From JBBDNV01 sp040877415 (GTDB lineage Bacteria; Planctomycetota; Planctomycetia; Pirellulales; PALSA-1355), in NCBI GenBank assembly GCA_040877415.1, contig JBBDNV010000081.1, positions 1-5,026 of the forward strand: a stretch of DNA of 5,026 nt, written 5' to 3'. Shown here in pieces: positions 1 to 5,015 of this stretch. The notes under the pieces are model-generated. The model did not search any database. It worked only from the letters and a program-made list of their open reading frames with translations, and was not told the origin of the DNA. The stretch's first letter is position 1; each line of letters opens with the position of its first letter. Made by a program: the position numbers and the translations under genes.

Positions 1-1
1 A

Positions 2-163
2 AACCCCAGTTTCTCCAGCAAAAAAATCCTTCACGGCGTTGCCCGTTGGGGCTTGAAGAGCACGTTGTCTCACCAGTTCCAGGAGCTGCGCCCCTGGCTA
101 TCGCAGGTCGCCGCGTTGCGGCTGCATTCCGGCATCGGCGATCAGACGCTGTCACTTGCATAA
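2..163 (+). CDS. C-terminal fragment of an unrecognised protein (5' end outside window)
   Basis: Frame 2 is open from the window edge to a TAA at 161-163 and gives about 53 residues, ending LHSGIGDQTLSLA. Codon choice looks protein-like (mostly G or C in third positions, few rare codons), and the peptide has a natural mix of hydrophobic and charged residues, with segments such as HGVARWGLKSTL and FQELRPWLSQVAALRL that could form amphipathic helices. I recognise no family, motif or catalytic residue. The alternative plus-strand reading through this stretch is the upstream extension of the transposase frame, which looks less protein-like. It could also be non-coding sequence that is open by chance over 53 codons, so confidence is modest. 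Confidence 0.4.
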   Translation, partial: NPSFSSKKILHGVARWGLKSTLSHQFQELRPWLSQVAALRLHSGIGDQTLSLA

Positions 164-171
164 TCCTGGCA

Positions 172-181
172 AGCGAGGGAG
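172..181 (+). repeat. Inverted motif AGCGAGGGAG, left copy
   Basis: AGCGAGGGAG lies 68 bases upstream of the transposase start. Its exact reverse complement occurs at 787-796, just after the gene, so the transposase gene is bracketed by an inverted 10-bp motif. RAYT genes are often flanked by inverted REP elements, so this may be a decayed REP copy. Ten bases alone could be chance. Confidence 0.35.
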
Positions 182-249
182 CCTACCGCCCGACCGTCCA
201 CTGTCAACCCAGCGATTGCCGAGCGATGAATCGTCCCAACGAGCCGCCG

Positions 250-747
250 ATGGCCGAGCCCTTGGCGTACTTTCTAACCTGGACAACATACGGCACATGG
301 CTGCCGGGAGATGAACGGGGATGGGTCAAGTATCACGAGGGGTTTCAGTTGCCTGATCCGCTCGTAGAGTTAGAGGCCGCCGCACGGATGACCGCCGACG
401 CCTGCCGGCTGGACAAGCTGCAACGGGACTTAGTTGAATCCACTATCGCGGACCATTGCCTCTTTCGCGGTTGGACGCTGTATGCGGTCAACTGCCGAAC
501 CAACCACGTGCACGTCGTCGTAACCGCGGGCGCCCATCCAGATGAAGTGCGGCGCCAATTCAAAGCCTGGTGTACAAGGCGACTTAGAGAGTTGGAATGC
601 AATCGCGGCACTGCAACAAAAAACACCCCGCAATCTCGGCGTGACAATTGGTGGGCGGATCGAGGTAGTCGGCGTTACATCAATGATGAGCAGAGCCTGG
701 AAGCGGCGATTCAATACGTGCTCGATGCACAGGAAAAACCAAGGTGA
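250..747 (+). CDS. IS200-like / REP-associated (RAYT-like) HUH transposase
   Basis: The 165-residue product belongs to the Y1 (HUH) transposase superfamily, single-strand DNA endonucleases that nick through a tyrosine. The N-terminus YFLTWTTYGTWLPGDERGW is the typical first strand and loop of small IS200-like proteins. The metal-binding HUH motif is NHVHVVV (H86, H88). It is followed by the usual K-x-W-C-T-R-R-L-R-E helix (residues 105-114) and a W-W-x-x-R-G-S-x-R segment. The nucleophile candidate is Y156 in AIQYVLDAQ, which sits where RAYTs have Y-I-x-x-N-P, but the NP is missing. I start at ATG 250 because family-like sequence begins there; ATG 226 is possible and a TTG at 46 is open but unlikely. 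Neither start has a clear ribosome binding site. No accessory orfB is present and no classical IS ends are visible, which fits a single-copy domesticated RAYT better than an active IS. It converges with the CPBP protease gene. Confidence 0.85.
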   Translation: MAEPLAYFLTWTTYGTWLPGDERGWVKYHEGFQLPDPLVELEAAARMTADACRLDKLQRDLVESTIADHCLFRGWTLYAVNCRTNHVHVVVTAGAHPDEVRRQFKAWCTRRLRELECNRGTATKNTPQSRRDNWWADRGSRRYINDEQSLEAAIQYVLDAQEKPR

Positions 748-785
748 CGCTTCAACGGCGACGGCGATGGAAGACCGACTCGTGC

Positions 786-811
786 CCTCCCTCGCTGGCG
801 CTTCGGGCTAA
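786..811 (-). repeat. REP-like element between convergent genes
   Basis: On the minus strand this reads TTAGCCCGAAGCG, then CCAGCGAGGGAGG. It sits in the 84-base gap between the convergent transposase and CPBP genes, and its AGCGAGGGAG core repeats in inverted form at 172-181. The TAGCC head recalls the GTAGCC head of the repeats near 3781 and 4921. Internal pairing is weak (CGC-CA-GCG), and there is no T-run, so I do not call it a terminator. Repeat status rests on these resemblances and on a loose memory of similar text in planctomycete genomes. Confidence 0.4.
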
Positions 812-831
812 TATGCCTACACCCGGTCCCC

Positions 832-1698
832 TCAGCGCTCCGCGACAAACAAAACCCACAGGTTGAACATCGTCCAGCCGTTGAGGCAGGCGTGGATCAC
901 TAGCGACGGGAAAATCCGGTGCGTCTGCCGATAGGCGTAGCCCAGAAACAGCGAAAACACGAACAGCGCGATCGGATCGGGACCGTGGCCGAAATGCAAC
1001 ATCGCAAACACGATCGACGCGATCACTAGCGGAGCAAAGCCGCTCCTTTCGTCCGCGCCCCCGCCGCGCAGCCGGCGCAGCCGCGCTTGCTGGCTCTCCA
1101 GCCAGCCTTGCAGCACGACGCGAAACACGAATTCCTCAAACACCGGCGCCACGCCCACGGCCAAGAGCGTGGCCAGCGCCATGATCGGCACCCTGGGCTC
1201 GTCGTGCGCGAGCTTCAACAGCGGATGCTCCGAAGGCATCTGGAGCACGTACACGAAAAACCCCTGCACGGCAAACACCGGCACGATGGCGGCCAGGAAG
1301 ATCCGCCCGCCCAGCCGCGCGTCGCCGGCCAGCCGGCTGGCGTCAAACCCCAGCTCGTACAGCGTAGCGCCGCGCTTGATCACCAGGTAGACGACGGCAA
1401 AGCCGAGCCACGCGATGCGGGCGATCGTCAAGGCGACCAGGATTTCCGGCGAAACGCCCTCCACGGCCTCGGGAGATAGCCCCTCGACGACCTCTCGGGC
1501 GGCCAACTCGCCAAACACAAGCGCGATTGCGAGCACGACGAGGTCGAAGCCCGACCACGGCGCGCCCGAGCGCGGCTCGAGCGCGACCAGCGGCTGCCGG
1601 CGAAATAACCGCCGGGCGACGGCCGCCCACACCAGCCCGCTGCCGAGCAACAGCGCCATTGAAAGCGCCCAGGCAACGGCCTCCAGGTTGGCTTGCAT
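832..1698 (-). CDS. CPBP-family intramembrane metalloprotease (CAAX protease / ABI family)
   Basis: The 288-residue integral-membrane protein carries all the conserved motifs of the CPBP (Rce1-like, ABI) family. Motif 1 is EEFVFR (E188, E189, R193), motif 2 is FAMLH (F231, H235), and motif 3 is HACLN (H269, N273); these supply the glutamate and histidines of the in-membrane active site. Hydrophobic segments lie near residues 7-28, 50-68, 86-106, 131-152, 171-188, 222-236, 241-256 and 263-285, so about eight passes. Residues 201-220 form a basic, glycine-rich loop. Bacterial members cleave peptides or membrane proteins in bacteriocin immunity, processing or stress roles; the target here is unknown. 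The ATG at 1698 is chosen because the upstream extension to 1836 is arginine-rich and overlaps pgsA. An AGGGA lies only two bases before it, unusually close. It is the third gene after rimO and pgsA, 62 bases past the pgsA stop, probably cotranscribed. Confidence 0.9.
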   Translation of the reverse strand: MQANLEAVAWALSMALLLGSGLVWAAVARRLFRRQPLVALEPRSGAPWSGFDLVVLAIALVFGELAAREVVEGLSPEAVEGVSPEILVALTIARIAWLGFAVVYLVIKRGATLYELGFDASRLAGDARLGGRIFLAAIVPVFAVQGFFVYVLQMPSEHPLLKLAHDEPRVPIMALATLLAVGVAPVFEEFVFRVVLQGWLESQQARLRRLRGGGADERSGFAPLVIASIVFAMLHFGHGPDPIALFVFSLFLGYAYRQTHRIFPSLVIHACLNGWTMFNLWVLFVAER

Positions 1699-1760
1699 AG
1701 TCCCTGACGCCGGGCAAGTGGAATCCGTGCTTCGCGGGTGAACTCGGCGCGCGCGGCGAA

Positions 1761-2345
1761 TCAGCCTCTGAGCAAGACGATGGCCCGCTGCACGTAGGCG
1801 ACGCCGGAGTAGATCGTCATCAGCACGGCCGCCCAAATGCTAATCACGAGGGCCCATTGCAAACCTTCCGGCCGCGGACTGCCGTAATACAACGCGAATA
1901 GCGCCAGCGCCGCGGCCAGGCACTGCAAAACCATCTTGAGCTTGCCCGACATGCTGGCCGAAAAATCGGCCCCTTCGCCTTCCAGATAGCTGCGCAGCGC
2001 CGTGACCAATAGTTCGCGCCCCACGACGACCACGGCCATCCACGCCTCGACGCCCGAACCGGGCACGGCCACCAGAAAGATGAACGTGCCGCAAATGATG
2101 ATCTTGTCGACGAACGGATCGAGAATCCGTCCCAGGTTCGTGACCTGGCCGTACTTGCGGGCCCAATAGCCGTCGAGCCAGTCGGTGCCGGCGGCCACCA
2201 CGAACACGATCGTGCCGGCCAGGTAGTACCGTAGCGCGATCAGCACGAACAGCACCAACGACAACACGAGCCGCGCCGCCGTCAACTGATTGGGAACGTT
2301 GAACAACTGCTGCCGCAACGCGCGTTTTTCCGTGACGACCGACAC
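1761..2345 (-). CDS. pgsA: CDP-diacylglycerol--glycerol-3-phosphate 3-phosphatidyltransferase
   Basis: This enzyme moves the phosphatidyl group from CDP-diacylglycerol to glycerol 3-phosphate, the committed step to phosphatidylglycerol and cardiolipin, in the cytoplasmic membrane. The 194-residue length matches PgsA. The CDP-alcohol phosphotransferase signature D-x2-D-G-x2-A-R-x8-G-x3-D-x3-D is complete: D55, D58, G59, A62, R63, G72, D76, D80. The N-terminal FNVPNQLTAARLVLS segment is typical of PgsA rather than of phosphatidylserine synthase. Several hydrophobic segments follow (about 25-52, 84-97, 136-155, 163-187). The start is GTG, supported by GGGAGG nine bases upstream. It lies 17 bases after the rimO stop, and the rimO-pgsA pairing is a known arrangement in several phyla, which strengthens both names. 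A close relative acting on another alcohol (for example inositol phosphate) cannot be fully excluded by sequence alone. Confidence 0.93.
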   Translation of the reverse strand: MSVVTEKRALRQQLFNVPNQLTAARLVLSLVLFVLIALRYYLAGTIVFVVAAGTDWLDGYWARKYGQVTNLGRILDPFVDKIIICGTFIFLVAVPGSGVEAWMAVVVVGRELLVTALRSYLEGEGADFSASMSGKLKMVLQCLAAALALFALYYGSPRPEGLQWALVISIWAAVLMTIYSGVAYVQRAIVLLRG

Positions 2346-2354
2346 GATTTGCCG

Positions 2355-2360
2355 CCTCCC
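2355..2360 (-). promoter_or_regulatory. Ribosome binding site for pgsA
   Basis: GGGAGG on the minus strand lies in the 17-base rimO-pgsA gap, nine bases before the pgsA GTG. It is the strongest Shine-Dalgarno match in the window and decides the non-ATG start. Confidence 0.75.
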
Positions 2361-2362
2361 TA

Positions 2363-3757
2363 CTAGCGGGGCTTGCCGACGGCGACCCCCACTAAATCAT
2401 AATCGCTCGTGGCCACGATTTCACATTCCAGCATCTGCCCCGGACGCAACTTTTTGCCCGATACGTAAACCACCCCGTCCACGTCCGGAGCGTCGGCCGC
2501 CGATCGCCCGATCCAGGCGTTTTTCTCGCCGGGCACGACGACGTCGATCAATACGTCCATGCGCCTGCCAATCTGCCGGGCGTTCCAGGCTAGCGCGATC
2601 TGCTGCTGCTCGGCCATCAGCCGCTCGCGGCGTGCTAGCTTCAGCTCCTCGGACAATTGACCGCCCAGCCGGGCCGCCGGCGTGTCGGGCTCGAGCGAAT
2701 AGCTGAACACGCCCAATCGCTCGAAACGCTGGTGCCGGACGAATTCAACGAGCTCCTCGAACTGCTCCTCGGTTTCCCCGGGAAATCCGGCGATCAGCGT
2801 GGTCCGCAGCACCAGGCCTTCGATCCTCCCGCGCAATTTCGCCAAAAGCTCTTCCGTGGCCCGGCGATTCACGCGGCGCTGCATCCGCCTGAGCACCGTG
2901 TCGTTGATGTGCTGCAGCGGCAGGTCGAGATAGGGGATGATCTTGCCGCCCCCGGCAATCTTGTCCACTAGCGCGTCGCCAAAATACATCGGGTAGAGGT
3001 ACATCAGCCGTATCCACTCGATCCCCTCGACCCGCTCCAGCTCGTCGAGTAATTCGACCAAACGCGGCCGCCCGTACAAATCCATGCCGTAATAGGTCGT
3101 GTCTTGCGCCACGATCACCAGCTCGCGCACGCCGTCGGCCGCCAGCTCCCGGGCTTCGGCGACGACTTCTTCGATCGGTTTCGTGGCGTGTTTGCCGCGC
3201 ATTTTCGGAATCGCGCAAAACGTGCACAGCCGGTCGCAGCCCTCGGAGATCTTCAGAAACGCGAAATGCCGCGGCGTAATGCGCAGCCGCCCGCGATCCA
3301 CGAGCGGCCGCGAGGGGGCCGGTTGAAAGACCAGCCGCTGCTCGTCCAGGCCGCCAATCAGCCGATCGGCCACCTTGGTCACCTGCTCGCGCCCAAACAC
3401 GCCGACCAGGTAATCGATCTCGGGGAGCGTCTCGAGCAGCTTCTCTTTTTCCCGCTCGGCCAGGCAGCCCGACACGATCACGCCGCGAATGTCTCCCTTG
3501 CGCTTCAGCTCAAGCATCTCGTGGATCGAGGCGTACGATTCCTCTCGGGCCCGCTCGATGAAACCACAGGTGTTCACCACCACGAAATCAGCCCCGGCCG
3601 GCTCGGCAACCAGGCGGTATCCGTCGAGTTGTAACAACCCGAGCATCCGCTCGCTGTCGACCAAATTCTTTGGACAGCCAAGACTTACGAATGCGTAAGT
3701 CCCCTTGGCGGCAAGCGCCTGGGTACGGTTCGATCGCTGGCCGATGGTGGTCGCCAA
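2363..3757 (-). CDS. rimO: Ribosomal protein S12 (Asp) methylthiotransferase RimO
   Basis: RimO is a radical-SAM enzyme that adds a methylthio group to the conserved aspartate of ribosomal protein S12. The 464 residues show the full three-domain layout. The N-terminal UPF0004 domain has SLGCPKNLVDSE (C28), NTCGFI (C64) and SGCLAER (C98), which bind one 4Fe-4S cluster. The radical-SAM core has SEGCDRLCTFCAIP (C174, C178, C181) for the second cluster, then YLDLPLQH and AGFPGETEEQF. A C-terminal TRAM domain covers about 395-464. SLGCPKN and the S12-type C-terminus favour RimO over the tRNA enzyme MiaB. The start is TTG, the only good option: no later ATG precedes the SLGC motif, and the frame stops at 3791-3793. 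It is the first gene of a minus-strand block with pgsA and the CPBP protease. The 15-bp tandem array begins just 20 bases upstream of its start codon. Confidence 0.95.
   Translation of the reverse strand: MATTIGQRSNRTQALAAKGTYAFVSLGCPKNLVDSERMLGLLQLDGYRLVAEPAGADFVVVNTCGFIERAREESYASIHEMLELKRKGDIRGVIVSGCLAEREKEKLLETLPEIDYLVGVFGREQVTKVADRLIGGLDEQRLVFQPAPSRPLVDRGRLRITPRHFAFLKISEGCDRLCTFCAIPKMRGKHATKPIEEVVAEARELAADGVRELVIVAQDTTYYGMDLYGRPRLVELLDELERVEGIEWIRLMYLYPMYFGDALVDKIAGGGKIIPYLDLPLQHINDTVLRRMQRRVNRRATEELLAKLRGRIEGLVLRTTLIAGFPGETEEQFEELVEFVRHQRFERLGVFSYSLEPDTPAARLGGQLSEELKLARRERLMAEQQQIALAWNARQIGRRMDVLIDVVVPGEKNAWIGRSAADAPDVDGVVYVSGKKLRPGQMLECEIVATSDYDLVGVAVGKPR
3682..3701. repeat. Perfect 8-bp inverted repeat inside the rimO 5' coding region
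   Basis: GACTTACG, a four-base loop AATG, and CGTAAGTC form an uninterrupted 20-base palindrome about 57-76 bases into rimO, over the codons for TYAFVSL. In mRNA it would give an 8-bp stem with a CAUU loop, extendable by G-U pairs. It could slow early translation or be a binding site, or it may be chance. Confidence 0.5.
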
Positions 3758-3767
3758 AATGGCTGGA

Positions 3768-3772
3768 TCCTT
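3768..3772 (-). promoter_or_regulatory. Ribosome binding site for rimO
   Basis: AAGGA on the minus strand stands ten bases before the rimO TTG start. It supports that unusual start and shows that the leader just before the gene is normal sequence, with the tandem array beginning six bases further upstream. Confidence 0.55.
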
Positions 3773-3777
3773 GAAAA

Positions 3778-3847
3778 ACTGTAGCCGGCCTCACTGTAGC
3801 CGGCCTCACTGTAGCCGGCCTCACTGTAGCCGGCCTCACTGTAGCCG
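3778..3847 (+). repeat. 15-bp tandem repeat array, unit GTAGCCGGCCTCACT
   Basis: Four exact copies of GTAGCCGGCCTCACT start at 3781, 3796, 3811 and 3826, followed by the first seven bases of a fifth at 3841-3847; ACT at 3778-3780 is the tail of a preceding unit. The array runs into the assembly gap and resumes after it with the last eight bases of a unit (3948-3955). Left and right edges are in phase: the left ends at unit base 7 and the right begins at base 8. The real gap could therefore be zero or any multiple of 15 bases. There are no spacers, so it is not CRISPR. All copies seen are identical, which indicates recent expansion or ongoing homogenisation. Confidence 0.95.
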
Positions 3848-3947
3848 NNNNNNNNNNNNNNNNNNNNNNNNNNNNNNNNNNNNNNNNNNNNNNNNNNNNN
3901 NNNNNNNNNNNNNNNNNNNNNNNNNNNNNNNNNNNNNNNNNNNNNNN
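3848..3947. other. Assembly gap of 100 N
   Basis: Exactly 100 N, a common placeholder length for a gap of unknown size. It falls inside the tandem array, so the assembler most likely broke at the repeat. Its true content is probably more 15-bp units, but other sequence could be missing, including the promoter of the rimO block. Confidence 0.97.
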
Positions 3948-3963
3948 GCCTCACTGAGGCCGG
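3948..3963 (+). repeat. Terminal hairpin of the tandem array
   Basis: GCCTC, loop ACT, GAGGC is followed by CGG. If the bases hidden in the gap continue the 15-bp unit (CCG), the stem grows to eight pairs, CCGGCCTC with GAGGCCGG, headed by GTAG. This makes the last unit a complete GTAG-plus-hairpin element, the form of bacterial REP sequences. The outer three pairs and the head are inferred because they lie in the gap. Confidence 0.6.
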
Positions 3964-3980
3964 TCAGGCCGCAAACTTCC

Positions 3981-4016
3981 GGGTCAATGACCCCAGCTAC
4001 AAATGACCCCGGCTCC
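3981..4016 (-). repeat. GTAG-headed REP-like hairpin with an extra half copy (left of M78 gene)
   Basis: On the minus strand a half unit GGAGCCGGGGTCATTT (4001-4016) is followed directly by GTAGCTGGGGTCATTGACCC (3981-4000). The latter folds as GGGTC-ATT-GACCC. Its 20 bases match the reverse-oriented element at 4921-4940 at 18 positions. It has the same head and loop position as the 15-bp tandem unit. Confidence 0.75.
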
Positions 4017-4081
4017 AGAAGCAAACGCGATTTTTCAATCGTAACGAATCGCCCGCGGCGTGGCGAGTGCACAGCGCTCGC

Positions 4082-4110
4082 TTGCACGCGGCCCGAGCCT
4101 CCACTAGAAT
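4082..4110 (+). promoter_or_regulatory. Sigma70-type promoter for the M78 peptidase gene
   Basis: TTGCAC (4082-4087) and TAGAAT (4105-4110) are separated by 17 bases, close to the consensus TTGACA-17-TATAAT. Transcription would start near 4117, about 30 bases before the ATG at 4148, leaving room for the GAGG site. The stretch around 4105-4135 is AT-rich against a GC-rich background, as expected of a promoter. Confidence 0.6.
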
Positions 4111-4128
4111 AGTGTACAAATGTATATA
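4111..4128. promoter_or_regulatory. Imperfect palindrome, possible operator
   Basis: AGTGTACA-AA-TGTATATA lies directly after the predicted -10 box and covers the expected transcription start. The second half matches the reverse complement of the first at five of eight positions, the inner TGTA being perfect. It has some likeness to GTAC-NNN-TGT-type LexA boxes known from cyanobacteria, but the outer bases do not fit. The binding protein is unknown. Confidence 0.35.
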
Positions 4129-4138
4129 TTACGACGTT

Positions 4139-4142
4139 GAGG
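4139..4142 (+). promoter_or_regulatory. Ribosome binding site for the M78 peptidase
   Basis: GAGG stands five bases before the ATG at 4148. It selects this start over the upstream GTG at 4067, which lies before the predicted promoter and so would not be transcribed from it. Confidence 0.55.
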
Positions 4143-4147
4143 CCCCC

Positions 4148-4903
4148 ATGCTCCCCGAACTGGCGCCCGAGGAGTTCTCCCACGCGCTGGACGCGGTCGC
4201 CGCCGAAGTGCTCGCGCTCTTGCCCGCGACGGATGCGCCGATCGATGCGCTCGAGCTGGCCCGCGCGCTGGGGTTGGCCGTGGCTTGGGACCAGCGCCAG
4301 CCGGGGCGCGGGCGGATCGCGCGGCTGGCGGGCCATTCGCGCACTTCCGCGCAGGGCTCGATCCTGTTGCGCCCCGAACCGCGGCGCGAGCGGCTGCAAT
4401 GGGCCATCGCGCACGAGGTCGGCGAGCTGTGCGCGTACCGCGTCTTCGAGCGTCTGGCGGTCGATCCGCGCGAGGCTCCCGCGGCGGCTCGCGAAGCGGT
4501 TGCCAACCGGCTCGCCTCTCGACTCTTGCTGCCGCGCGAATTGTTCGACCGCGACGGTCGCCGAACCGGCTGGGACCTGCTGGCGCTCAAAGCGCGCTAC
4601 GAAACGGCCAGCCACGAGCTGATCGCGCGCCGCATGCTCGATTTCGGCCCCAGCGTGATCATCACGATTTTTGACCACGGGCGCAGCACGTTTCGCCGCG
4701 GCAATTTGCCGTTTCGGCTGCCGCCCTTGGCGGAGCTGGAGCGCGCGGCATGGCGCGTCGCGCACGAGCAGTCGCTCGCCGTCGCCGACGGCGATTTCGC
4801 GCGGCGCGTGCAGGCCTGGCCCGTGCACGAGCCCCTCTGGAAGCGCGAAATCCTGCGCACCGAGTGGTTCGCCGGGGACGACGCCGACGCGGGGAATTAC
4901 TAG
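4148..4903 (+). CDS. ImmA/IrrE-like (M78, DUF955) metallopeptidase with HEVGE motif
   Basis: The 251-residue protein resembles the ImmA/IrrE family, whose members cleave HTH or XRE repressors to switch on mobile-element or DNA-damage genes. The core is RLQWAIAHEVGE (H89, E90, E93) followed by EAVANRLASRLLLP (E116, N120), which matches the family pattern of a zinc helix and a downstream E-x-x-A-N-x-x-A-x-x-L-L-x-P helix. The oddity is E93: most members have histidine there (HExxH), so zinc binding would rely on H89, E93 and E116, or be lost. The N-terminal 80 residues and C-terminal 80 residues are not recognised; a conserved-looking VIITIFDHG strand (170-178) follows the core. No signal peptide or membrane segment is seen, so it is cytoplasmic. 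No XRE repressor gene lies beside it, so its partner must be elsewhere. It has its own promoter and is bracketed by 20-bp inverted repeats. Confidence 0.75.
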   Translation: MLPELAPEEFSHALDAVAAEVLALLPATDAPIDALELARALGLAVAWDQRQPGRGRIARLAGHSRTSAQGSILLRPEPRRERLQWAIAHEVGELCAYRVFERLAVDPREAPAAAREAVANRLASRLLLPRELFDRDGRRTGWDLLALKARYETASHELIARRMLDFGPSVIITIFDHGRSTFRRGNLPFRLPPLAELERAAWRVAHEQSLAVADGDFARRVQAWPVHEPLWKREILRTEWFAGDDADAGNY

Positions 4904-4920
4904 AACTGGTCTCAAATTCC

Positions 4921-4940
4921 GTAGCCGGGGTCATTGACCT
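4921..4940 (+). repeat. GTAG-headed REP-like element (right of M78 gene)
   Basis: GTAGCCGGGGTCATTGACCT begins 17 bases after the peptidase stop. It folds as GGTC-ATT-GACC, and it is the inverted partner (18 of 20 bases) of 3981-4000. Its first 15 bases match the tandem unit at 12 of 15 positions. Confidence 0.75.
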
Positions 4941-4967
4941 CATTGTTCTACACATCTTTTCGCGTGG

Positions 4968-4989
4968 ACCATCGGGCGATGGTGTTTTG
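4968..4989 (+). terminator. Possible rho-independent terminator after the M78 gene
   Basis: ACCATCG and CGATGGT form a perfect 7-bp inverted repeat (six pairs with a GGGC loop in practice), followed by GTTTTG. The stem is short and the T-run is only four, so it is a weak candidate. It lies about 65 bases after the peptidase stop, in the right orientation. Confidence 0.4.
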
Positions 4990-4990
4990 T

Positions 4991-5005
4991 GGCCCCGAAG
5001 GGGCC
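4991..5005. repeat. GC-rich hairpin GGCCCC-GAA-GGGGCC
   Basis: A perfect six-pair GC stem with a three-base loop, with no T-run on either strand. It may be another short dispersed hairpin repeat or the left part of a feature cut by the window end. Confidence 0.6.
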
Positions 5006-5015
5006 GCGGAGTGCA

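Noticed and set aside
136..164. Promoter for the transposase with CATAAT (159-164) as -10 box
   Set aside because: No acceptable -35 box lies 16-18 bases upstream, and it overlaps the likely end of the preceding frame.
46..249. N-terminal extension of the transposase to the TTG at 46
   Set aside because: The extra 68 residues do not resemble the family, and frame 2 over the same bases looks more protein-like.
748..831. Bidirectional terminator between the convergent transposase and protease genes
   Set aside because: No strong stem followed by a T-run is seen on either strand; the REP-like element there pairs only weakly.
1699..1836. Upstream extension of the CPBP protease to a start at 1836
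   Set aside because: The extra 46 residues are arginine-rich, overlap the end of pgsA in another frame, and precede a natural membrane-protein start at 1698.
3104..3634. Plus-strand open frame opposite rimO
   Set aside because: It is a shadow of the rimO codons; the minus strand has all the RimO cysteine motifs.
3778..3955. Pentapeptide repeats (CSRPH or GYSEA) encoded by the 15-bp array
   Set aside because: The unit length is a multiple of three, so several frames stay open automatically. No frame joins the repeats to a plausible protein, and the rimO frame stops inside the first unit at 3791-3793.
3778..3955. CRISPR array
   Set aside because: Units of 15 bases follow each other directly with no spacers, and no cas genes are present.
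3836..4915. Long minus-strand open frame opposite the M78 peptidase
   Set aside because: It is an antisense shadow of a GC-rich gene, crosses the N gap, and its sequence is low-complexity and rich in Arg, Gln and Ala with no recognisable domain. The plus-strand gene has a promoter, a ribosome binding site and family motifs.
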